Shown: positions 47,501 through 59,500 of the stretch, in pieces
Layout: each line of letters opens with the position of its first letter
Numbering within the stretch: position 1 is the first letter of the stretch
NCBI GenBank assembly: GCA_032622095.1
Contig: CP136062.1
Location: 130,899,282-130,963,281 of the forward strand
Direction of reading: 5' to 3'
DNA: 64,000 nucleotides
Origin: Siphonodentalium dalli
Lineage: Eukaryota; Mollusca; Scaphopoda; Gadilida; Siphonodentaliidae
Translations under genes and position numbers: made by a program
Notes under the pieces: model-generated
What the model was told of the DNA's origin: nothing
The model's database searches: none
The model's input: the letters and a program-made list of their open reading frames with translations, nothing else

Positions 47501-50500
47501 AACTGTTATGATATATAATTACCCTGTACTGGGGCTGACCGTGTGTATCATGTGCATTGTATGATGTATGGTGAGCCTGGTGTGGTTCATACTGAAGCTG
47601 TTATAAAATGTAATGATAATGATCGTGTGTAACAGACAAAGTGTGGCAGTTATTATGCTATTGGTGTAGTCTATGCCGAACATGTTATCACAATGACGTG
47701 CATCGTGTGTAACATATGAATTATGACATGTATGACGAGCCTGGTGTAGTCTACATTGGACTTCTGTTATCATATACACTAGTCAAATTTTGCTAAGGAT
47801 TACCCATAAATTGGTCATATTTAGACAGTAATATGCAATTTTGCCCTTTCGTATCTGACTATGGTGTAGATGCGTGATCATTTGTTCTGTCTTAGGATGC
47901 TACAATTTGAAATACACCGTGGTGTGATCTGTCCAGTGAACAAGTGGGTCTCCACGTTTTTCGTGATTTTGTCCACAATGTTTCTGTGTTCAAATCAGAT
48001 TGTTATCACTTCTCCTTTTCTCTATCATTTGATAGGCCGAGAACCTGTCACGTGGCGGGCGGCAAATCACACTGTCGCCCGCTGAGCCGGGCGACAACCA
48101 CTAACTTGTTGCCCTGGCCGTAACGTCAGTAATAAGTTTACTGTGGATATTGACCAACGAATACTACATACACATGTAGCTATACCACACCACCTCCTCT
48201 ACAACATACTAAAAATAACACTCCGCATATATACCTACATGTTTACACAATTTTACCAACCGTGGTGTGACCACATTGTTTGCATATAAATCGTGGAAAT
48301 ACGACATTTAACTTTCCGTGCGAGGTAGTAGGTTATTCCCCTTTGCCTGTGATCAGTATGTTGTCGTTTTCGTGTTTGACACGCTGTGTTGAGATGTCGC
48401 TGCTTTCGTTTGGCGTGTAGAGTGAAAGCTTGTAACTTTCGGCACCTGCACTAGCTAATACACATCCACTTATTGTTTGTGATCTAGCGTATTTACATGT
48501 AACTATTGTTACAAATGGGTAGCTCAGAATTATGCTTTTTAACATTGCTATACTTTGGTTAAAAAAATGTCCGATGAATCTTGTCATGTTAAAACCTGTT
48601 GTCGGGACAATACTTTTTATTGCATCATGCATCTCCAAATTCAGACTCGTTGTCCTATACATGTATGTCCGTATATCATGCGCTGATGAACTTTATATGA
48701 CAATTTTAGAGCCCATATTGTGTTAATAATATGTCGACATGTGCATTGCAGATATTACAAATACTTTTCCGTTGTCACCAAAGCTACAAATCTTGCTTCA
48801 TGTTTTGTCATCTTGTGTTAATTTATGACTTGATTAAGCTGGTGGAATAACAATGTTATTCAGTGCGGATAACAAAACAGTTATCGCCTTTATTTTTCGG
48901 GAGACACGGATATTTGTCGCCCGCTTGGGATATGAATGTCTCCCTCGGGGCAAAGCCCCTCGGGAGACATTCATCCCCAAACGGGCGACAAATATCCGTG
49001 TCTCCCTCAACACCAGGCGATAACTGTATAGTGTCACATGAGTGGCTATTACCAACAACTCTTCGGCATTGATTTAAAAAGGTTTCCGAATTAAGCACCC
49101 ACAATTTGTCCAGAGGGGTGGTGGTGCTCCAATCTGGAATGTCACATAGGTAGGTTTCTGCATGGCCAGGTGACAGCAATAACATTACATACAGGTGTGG
49201 AATCGCATCAATACCCATATTACTGTGGAAAGAAGTCACGACATAGTCATCTGCGGGTACGAAATGATAAGACAAACATATAACCTTTATGATGGCTTTA
49301 TCTCAAAGAAACTGTGAATCTGGCACATACCATGAATGTCATATCACTGCAGCGCTCCCCTCCAGAATGAGGCTGGGGTCATAATTTCAACACAGGCCAA
49401 CAGAAACAGACAACACGATGTTCGTTACGCTCAAGGAGTTGGCCTAGATTTCCTTGACAGACGTTTTTTGGTCTGGAGGAGGCGATATGAGAGTTTCACT
49501 GATGCCACAGTGGTGGAAGATAACCGCTAAGATGGTGGTTTGGTTATGGTGTGGGGAGGGATGCCTTTTGACGGTCGCACAGACATGTTTATCATCCAGA
49601 ACGGCACCATTGATGCCAGGCTTGGGAAACGTTATCTCAAAGAGGAAGGAATCAAATGCATTGATTTACCAGCGGTATCATACAATCTCAAACTCATAGA
49701 ACATGACTGGGTGATGTTGTAGACTGTGTGACAACTCGACACGTTCAACAGACATCTCTGCAAGAGTTGGACCAATCTCTGGTTGGGGAATGGATCTAAT
49801 CGTTTATACCAGATGCTTTCTCATTTTCTGGCATACACAATCAGTCTGGTGTAGTCTATATCGAACAGGTTTATAATAGTCCTGGTCGAGCACAACAGAT
49901 TCATTGTGGCAAGTGCGATGAGCCATGTTCCCCGATCTGGTATAATCCGACCTGTATTATATATAAGAAACACCATCAAATGTAGCAGGTACATAATGAC
50001 ATGTATGCTGAGCCTGTGTAGTGCACATATGTGGAAGCTATTGTCATATAGTGACCATAATTTGATGCAACAAATGCATACCAAACATGTTGGCTAATAT
50101 GAATCGATATAATGCCCCAAAAGTCAGTTTTAAGCTGGATTTGTTAAATTTCATGATCGTTTCTTATGTATTTCTAAACGTGTCCCTAAGTGCACCTCAC
50201 TAACAAAGTGGTAATCATCAGAGGTATGTTAGCAACTCATGGTCATATTGTCGAATTTGGAAGAAAATGCGTTGTTACATTTTCAACTCAAGTACGATGA
50301 TGTGGAGAAAATGTGCCATCTGACATGACACATTGTTCGAATTTAATGAAATAGAGCTATTCGACTGATCAACCATCTACAATTTGAATGGTTCTGCAAA
50401 AATGTAGTTAGTCTTGTAACAGAATAACACGGATGTTGTGTTATGAAGTACTCATTGCTTAAATAATTGGTTTTCACTTTCAATGACAACAGAGCTATGT

Positions 50501-53500
50501 TAATCACATCCGACTGAAAACTGGCTGAACAAGGGCATGTAATCCTTGGTACATTCGAATTATACACATTCTATTGATATATTATACATTAGACACACCC
50601 TCATAATTTGTTTCTGTCCATATTATAACGTTAAACTATTATGAAGGTAGTCACAGCAATGCAATGAACCGCTTATGGTGAAACTACTTCCAGTACATAT
50701 GATAGTATATTTTTCATATATTTCTTATATAAGCATCCTGAGATTATCAAGCAGGAACATTGTGGCATGTAACATTAGCCTGGTGCAGCATATGCCAATA
50801 TGTTATCATGTACAAGAATCACAATATCATATAGCAGGTACAGAACAGCATAATCATGGACCTGATTTAGTCAAATCGGACATGTTATCATATAACAATC
50901 TTACTTAGCAGAGAGGTTCCACGGTTGTACTAAAACATTCCTATTATGGCGGTCATTTTGGCAGTTATCTTTATTTTAACTACCAGCACATAGTTTAATA
51001 TTGCCTATGTCACTAGAGTGTACCACAATAATTATGACGGAGTCTTATAGAGTTGAAAAATTTAACGTTTGTATGCAAAAATGACAATGGTGTAAAATTT
51101 ACGCTGTCATTTTGGCAGACATCTTGGATTTTTATAGACATCTTATGGACCACCCCTGAAATTCCTTGAATTAGTATGTCTCAGAGATATGCCTGTGAGT
51201 CTTACAACTTTTATATCCCAGAATTAACCCCCAAAAAAGTTAATTTGAACGAAAATTCAAGATTTTTTCCATTTTAACGGCTATTTTGGCAGTAATTGTT
51301 GTATAAGTATAGCAATTTTGGATAAACAATGTGATACTGTTTTTGCATGTCCAGACAATTATTATTGTGTACATTACAGAGCTCTTAACGGACATAGCGT
51401 GGTTGGAATAATACTAATGTACTATGTGGGTGATTTGATAGTCGTTTTTTTAAACGTATACATGGTCCGGCGGTAACCAAGAATACTCAACATGACTCGA
51501 AATTGATAGTAAATGACTACTCTCAATATTCCGAGAAGAAATTCCCATATAGCCCATAAAATTTCTGGGATAATTTAGAAAGAAGTGTAGAATTTAAGAA
51601 AAATCGGCATTTTTTTTAAATTTTGGCGGCCATTTTGGGGGCCATCTTGGGGGATGGCTAACAAAATGAATTTAATTAAATGCGCATATGTATGGCGAAA
51701 ACTTAACAATTAACTACACCATCATATGTCAAATATTTTTTCTGTTATCGCCGTATAACTAGAGATAGGGTCATAACCGGAAATTTAGTGACCCCCTTGA
51801 GCGCCATCTTGGATTTGGCGGCCATTTTGAATTTTAGAAAATAGGTCCATATCAGATCCATATATGTCCATAATGATATGTGAGAAGTTTCATGCTTCTA
51901 CTCAAAAGTGCATGATTCCAGATTTTATCTGCCTTAACCGCTCTACTATATAGCCAATGAGCCGATAGCTTAAACCCGGAAGCGACATCCGCCTGCCTAG
52001 TGATATGAATCGCACCACAAGCGGGTCCCTAACTACCATTGTAAGCTATAGGGAATTTACGAACACGAGAGCAAAATATGTCTTAAAAAGCTACAATGGT
52101 GTTGAAATGGGCATGGGGAACATGTCCGGGTGACGAACGATATTTATACATGTTTTAGTTCGGTTTCCTAAATAAAAAAGTAACTAAGACATATGTTTAC
52201 ACTGGATTAAACAATGCCAACGACCACACTCGGATCCTAGTGTTATTTAAATTTCAATATTTATATATAACAGATTTCAAACTAAAACGTGGAAATAGTA
52301 GTCCCAATCGATGATGCGTTATGAATATTAATTGTGCCGCGAGTATGTGTTTTATGTGAAGTGTTTTTCGTTATAAATGTATACATTTGTTGCTGTTATA
52401 ACATCGTGGTAATATTGAGTTCAATGTCTGCTATTCACACTAACCTGCAAAATAGGATGTGGAATTTTAAAAGGCCATTATTTGATAATCCTTTGCATCC
52501 GGCCTGATGTCACCAGGGTTCATTCAGGGCGCTCGTGGTATGGTAAACTGATATCGTTATATTTATTTCGACAAAAGAGGGATTATAGATTAATTACCAC
52601 ATGTACACCTCCGTTTGGTTTATTTCATCAAGGTGTGAACCATTAGCATAGCTTCGATATTAAATTTGCTATTTGATATTGAAGTTTCATAAGGGCTTCA
52701 TTTACACGGTTTGATTCATCGTAAACATCTATCTTTGTTGGTTATCGGAAGTGGCCTAACAATCACACCTGATTTTTTGTTTAAAAACTGGTTCTATTTT
52801 TGTTTATATCTAACGACAGTCACTTTTACAAGATGCATATATACACACAAAGGTATCTTGAAAATCGTGATATTCAGAATGAAGCTATATTATCGTGTTA
52901 CATGGTGTTTAACAACACAGTCCTTTCTCATCGGAAGCCATTTTAGCACTGAAGAGATAGCAAAATTGAGATGGCTTGTGGTGCGTAGTAACAGTAACCA
53001 TGCAGTCTACAGGTGGGCGGGACGTACGGATAGGTCCCTTTGATCCCACTTGGGAGTCGGCCAGAGAATATATTCCCTGGAGTTGGCAGCGTACAAAACG
53101 ATCCCAGGAAGGAACTTTTTGTTGATGTAAACCAACAATGAGCACTTTTATTTTGTTTGAAGTTTTATTTTAATAAAACATCAAAAGCAATGTTATTTGA
53201 ATGTATTATATACATGTTTACATGCACATACATCGGTTAGGCCAAAAAAAAAAATTTTTGGTTCTCAGGCCCCGCCGCATTGAATAAAAAGGGCCGCATT
53301 AGGCCTTTTTATTGCAATGCCTGATGTTATGACAAAAAAACTTAACGAAAAAAAAAAAAAAAAATTTTTTTTTTTTTTTGGGGGATTTTATCAACATGTC
53401 CATATATATGTGTTGAATATTAGTGTGCATTGAACTCTAACATGTAATGTGTTAAAAAGTGACTTGCAGGCTAACAACATGAAGTAGATGACTACAATTC

Positions 53501-56500
53501 AGAAAATGATTAGCTGATCCTCATGCTCTTCTTACAATTAGTCATTGTGAACAACTTACACTAATTGTAACTTTATACAATTGAAAGGCACAGGACTAAA
53601 TTCAGGATCACATACATGTATTAGAATGGGGAGGTATCAGTTTTTAGACAACAATAACAGTAGTTAATGTCAGGGGCATTATATATTGTTAGGTAATCCC
53701 AGTCATACACTGGTAGTACAATGCCATTTTTATATAAGACTAAATGAGTTATATGCATAACAGTTCCCTCTACCTTTCTGGTTATTACTAGACAGAGGAA
53801 GGTATCTTTGTCCATGCTTACTAGGCGCAGAAAAAAATAAAAAATAAAAATAAAACCCTCCCTCCCTCATTGATTTGAAAAAAAAATTGCCCGAGAACCA
53901 AAACACTTTTTTTTTTTTGCCTTATAACTTAATTTTATAAACAGACGCACAATAAACTGCGCACCGGTGTTTTTCAGAATCGAAGGACTGAGCACACAAC
54001 ATTACATTTTACTGAGTACTGATGGCAGAAAAAAGGTTAACATAACATATGATCTCAAAATGAAAACCTACCTCACACAGTGTCATCAGACCAATATTCT
54101 TAGCCCGACTTGGATAAATGTAGTTAGCACTCTTGCTGGACATATCAGCGAAATAAACTCCTTTCCCAAACTACAAATAGAAACAATAGGGTGACTCATT
54201 CAAATGACAACCTGATTGTCATAGGCCAACAAATAAAACTTAAGTCTATTTCTCAAATATGCACAAACAATTACTGTCAGAATAGTGTTGAGGAATGCCT
54301 GCTTTTAATTTTCTCCCAGTACATGAAGATCGGAGTAACAGTAGGTAAGCAAGAAATGTTACTAGCTCTTCGATAAACAAAATATCAGTTGATCCTATTT
54401 GAAACTCATTCAATGCCGAGCCCACGGTGAATAACGTTGCCTGCGGTCAGCCCCTTTGAGCAACGTCATGCATCATATTACGTTTAGCATCATTCAACTG
54501 CAATTTTGAGGGTGATTATCATGCTTTAGGCCAAAGGAAAAAATATATGCGGTCTGGGTTTCCCTACCGACCCTATTTTAAACCCCCTACCCTAAAATTT
54601 GTTTCATGGTTTTCAAGAAAATCTATTGAATTTTTTCTCAAAAAATTTCATAAAACACAAAATTCATTTCAGTATCTCAGAATAGGTTGATTTCTTTGTA
54701 AAAGTATTGTGTAATATTAAAATTTATACAACAACAATCAAAAGTAGTTTTATGTCAATCTTGCAGAGTAAAATACGCACATGAAAAGTAATAAGAATAT
54801 GTCAAAATAAAAATTACATAAAAAAATAAAATTTCAAGCCTACCTACCGACCCTATTATTTTTCGGCTTGCAACCCAAACCAGACATTTAATTTTGTTTG
54901 GCCTCAGAACCACACTTATTATGTAACTGTTCACCACATGTGTTGGATTAACCATTTCTACAATAAATGGCTTCTCCCACTCAGTTATAAAATTATACAT
55001 CGGAATGGTATATTATTCATTTGGAGGGATGTTAATGATATATGGGCAGATGAAATGATAATGTAAGTGCAGAAGAATTCAATTCCTATTCATTGGTTGG
55101 AAATTCTATGGTCGTTTGTTAAACTTATTATCTGAACTACTTGCCGATGAGTATTTAGTACAGAAAGGGTTAATAGATTGAATTGCCAATGGAGTAGTTA
55201 TTAAGTGTCTCGGTCGGGAGTCATTATCAATGTCAGTATGCTGTCCCAGTATACGGGACTATGAAATTGTATGGGTATCGTTGACCTATTTATCAAGACA
55301 TCCTAATGAATTCCCATACCGACGCATTCCAATTGGTGAACGAACCAGATGGCATGTTGTAGACTTGCATTTGTTACAAATTCAACCAAGCCTGGATATA
55401 TCACGGCGGGATAGCGTCATCAAATTAACCCTCTGCGAACCTCATTCTGCTTAGACCTCAACTGCTATGGGAGACCTAGGATCGGGTTGAAGTTCCCAGT
55501 TGAGGTTGGTGATGTTCACCCATTTGTCCATCGATTATGTATTTTATCTTCTGCAAATTAGGGGATTTAAAAACTGAACAGAAGGGAAAATCAACTGAAA
55601 ACAATGTTAATATGAGACTATAGATACTTCACAGAAGATGACGCCTAAGCAGAATGAGGTCTCAAGAGGGTGAATATGGTAATGCTAGCCAACTGTGTGG
55701 GGTAGGATCACTAAATTCACCCTCCGTTGCAAAATTCGATTGTCAAAGTCTGAATTACAACAAACTTTCTTCAACAGTTGATACTGAAGCATTCTGGTCA
55801 TCAGAATGATTGTTCTATGTGGACACTACAATAAGCAATACTGCAGGTTGTCATGGTAACTGCATCTTTGTCATTTATATGTAAATATATTTTTTTCAAT
55901 ATCTAATGTGACTGAATCATTTTAAATGTTGTGCGGTAATTATTTCAGTGTCATGGTTATTAATTCTCAAAACAGACTAAGAACAAAATGCGGGATAAGG
56001 AATAGGGCAAGGTTTCTGCTATAGGGGCAGCAGGTCTCTTTAAACGTCCTTTCCCCTCCCCTCACCCAAATTTCCCCTCCGACATATTCCCCAACCGGAT
56101 CCGATCCACAGATTAAATGCCTACATCACCTGTGTATGTCACTCAATAAAACAAACAAGCAACAGGGAGTGATAAACTAAGATCATTTTATTTGCCCACT
56201 AATGCTGATCTCTACTCTAGTGAACCATTTTACATAAAAAGAATGTTTTTTCAGGGCTACACGCATCGATAATTAATGCTTTGGAAATTTATCGAAGCGA
56301 CACGCTAAAAGATTAATGCCATATGCATTGTGGTTGATTCTGCCTGGTTACGTTGTGATTACATTACTGTTCTGACTGATTCTGTTCTAGACGAGGTCCA
56401 GATGCTAGCCACTGAAGGATGATCAGGAATAGTTCATGGTATAACATGTTGACATGAATGTAGTAAAGTCGGATATAGAAATAAATTGCGAATTTTAACA

Positions 56501-59500
56501 ATTTCCTCTACAGAAACTGTTGTTGGTGCGCTACGGAAATTGTCAGTACATTTATCTTACTCGCGAATTTAATTTTACGTTCTTCAGCTAAATTTATAGT
56601 ACCTATACAATATCAGTGTTTATATGCAGTGCCAACAACAATGCCCTTACCTTACTTAATTGTCAAAAATAAAAATAATTACGATTCCTTAACTTAATCT
56701 ACTTATATTAATCTACTTATATATTACCATAGTCATTCACAACTTGTCTTAAATTATCGACTGATTTACTAAATACTAATAGATATTCAGTTTGTTGATG
56801 GGACTGAAATTTCCCCCAGCGGCTACAGAGGTACCATTCCCCCAACCCTTAGCTAAAAACCTGAATCGGGTAAGAATGTAATAATGGTCTCAGCCCTGGC
56901 AGCCAACATCTTGACATCAGGATACGAGATATCCCATTGCCGGTGCCCAGAGAGCTAGCTTCAGACATTGACATCAAAGTGACCACTAGATGAACCTGTC
57001 TGGATCAAATTTACAGTGCAACCATTTTATTTCTTCAGTTGTTATTTGTTTTGGTCCCGAAAAAAACATGGCAGTCATAGTCATGAAAGACTGCATCCCC
57101 CTGGAATCTCAGGATTTCACAAAAGTTAGCACTAGTTTCTTCATTGTTAAGAGAAATTCTCATATACTGACCATGTAGCCTGTAACAGGAGCCTCCGGCG
57201 GAGCTATTCTCAGACCCTGGCTCAGGATTCCAACCCAATTCGTTATTCGTGATCCGTGCCACAGAAGCATCCTGAAGAGCGAGAAAAATATTTAATACAG
57301 CTTAGATTATTTATTATAAATTAACGTTCTCATCAAAATACCGGAGAAAATTATTAAGATTATTTATTACAAATTTATTATGATCTCTTCAAAATACCGG
57401 AGATACTTAGTAAGGTTATTTATTATTTGAGTCTCATTATTGTCCTCAGTTTACCCTTATAGTTTCTCATCTGATGGAGCGATCAAATTATCATTAGATG
57501 TCCACGAAAATCATAATTTTTTAACACATAATCTGCAGTTGCTCACATATGTATGAGTAAAAATTTATAAAATGTCACACATGCTTACTTATCAAAACAA
57601 TGATGATCAGCTGCAACCAAGCCTTGAAATAGGGTGTCTGTCATTTGCAGAATGAGGTTCCCAGAGGGTTAATTTAGTGATGCTACCCCGCATAGCAGGC
57701 TAGCATCACCAAATTCACCCTCTGGGAACCTCATTCTGCTGAGGTGTAAGCAGAATGAGGTCCCCAGAGGGTGAATTTGGTGATGCTAGCCTGCTATGTG
57801 GGGTAGCATCACTAAATTCACCCTCTGGGGACCTCATTCTGCAAATGACAGGCTCACTATTTCAAGGCTTGGAACGGTGCACTCTCTTAATCAAGTGATA
57901 ATACTTTTCTGCTTTGTGATTTCTAAGTAAGACAATGTAGGCAAATCAGAGCTCATTTATGTTAATATACTTAGTCGAATAGACCTATTTCAGTTTTTGC
58001 AGGTTCCCAACCTTCTAAAAAAGTTTCAGTTATTTTTATACATGTTTCTTTATATTTTTGTTAGTTTCTGTTTTCTCAATGTTCCCATATTTTGGCTTGT
58101 TAATTTGGCTAAAGTTTCTGAATGAAAGGCCAATCGTTATCAGCAGATGTTTAGCTCATACCTTGGCCATAGTGATAAGCTATTTTCAGCTTGGACACTA
58201 AAATCCATAACATTCAATGTTAACCTTCAAAGATTAAAATAAAACTATTTTTTTTTTTTTTTTGGAAAAGAACCATAACTCCATTAACAAAATTGAATCA
58301 AACCCATATTCGAACTTGATCTGTATTTTGGGCTGAGAATCTCACATACCAAATTTGGTTTCGATCAGATAAATTTTTTTGGAGTTATTGCAGCATGCGT
58401 GAATTCTAAGTCGAAAAATGGCCATAACTCTATAAAATCAAACCCATATTCGAACTGGATCTATATGGGTTGAGAAACACATATACAAACATTTTATTAC
58501 GATCGGAAAAAAATTGTTAGAATTATCGCACCATGCGTAAAGTGTCTACGAACAGACGAACGGCTAGACAGACAGACGCATCAGATGAACAATGAGTGGT
58601 CAATCCGGACGTTGACACTATGTGTACCATACTATGGTATGGGTACACATAAAAATGGCCAAGTAAAATTCAGCAATGACAAAAAAATTGGCCAATATAA
58701 TTTAGCGGCCAGAGTGAACCATGGATATTAATGCATGATTTTGGAAGGTGAATATTATTGAATATTACCTGTTTCCATGATCAGTAAATTTATCCTTCTC
58801 TCCATGTTTAGCACATTCATATACTTCCAACACTTCCATCTTATACTGTAGATGAGTTGAAGCATGAGTATTCTGTACATATTTGTCAATGAGCTAAACA
58901 AAAATGAAAGGTTAATTTTAATAAGTGTTAAGACTAAGACATTCATGAATGGAAATTTGACATTTAAAGAAGATTTTCAAATAAATGAAACAAAAATTAA
59001 ATAATGGGCTTCTCGTCCCCACAATATTTATAGATGACCAGTTATCAAATAAAGTTATAAATTAACTATCATTCAAACAAGCCTTGAAATAGTGTGTCTG
59101 TCATTTGCAGAATCAGGTTCCCAGAGGGTGAATTTAGTGATGCTACCCCGCATAGCGGGCTAGCATCACCAAATTCACCCTCTGGGAACCTCATTCTGCT
59201 GAGGTGTAAGCAGAATGAGGTCCCCAGAGGCTTTTTGCACTACAATTTTTTCCAATACATTCAGGGGGGGGGGGGGGGTGGTTCAGCTGCGAAAAAGTAA
59301 CTTTTTTCCTGAGTGGTCGCAATTTTTTCCTCTTACAACATTTCTTCAATATAAATGCCTCAAAGTGTTCAGCATCATTGTTAAGGTGTGTATGACACTT
59401 AGGGCAGTGCTTAGGGGGGTAGTTAGTGTGGATATGGGCATGATGCTTCTCAGAAATCCAGATTACGAACCAACTCTCAGGAATTCGCCTTTTACATCCG

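Larger units (their letters stand above)
45801..51948. mobile_element. 6.1-kb composite element with long inverted repeats
   Basis: The ends TAGTAGAGCGGTTAAG (45801-45816) and its exact reverse complement (51933-51948) begin inverted arms of about 760 bp: 45801 to ~46565 against ~51190 to 51948. The arms share AAAATGGCCGCCAAATCCAA, CATGCACTTTTGAGTAGAAG and CCAATTTTGTTAGCCATC-type phrases. In the left end the ~700-bp unit is tandemly duplicated (46530-47050). The interior holds a tandem array, a palindrome and a Tc1 relic. TAT outside both ends is a possible target duplication. No intact transposase is seen. Confidence 0.7.

Noticed and set aside
47300-47790. CRISPR-like array
   Set aside because: Units are diverged throughout with no constant repeat and variable spacer pattern, and the genome is eukaryotic.
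48856-49275. 139-codon open frame on the - strand, the longest single ORF in the window
   Set aside because: It runs through the 153-bp palindrome and has no recognisable motif; an open frame of this length in palindromic DNA can arise by chance.
52909-53145. - strand ATGGCTTCCGATGAGAAAGG context as a gene start
   Set aside because: The frame stops after ten codons and no canonical donor lies before the stop.
53967-54194. + strand ORF of 75 codons
   Set aside because: It is the antisense shadow of PARP2 exon 5, whose splice sites and catalytic motif are clear on the - strand.
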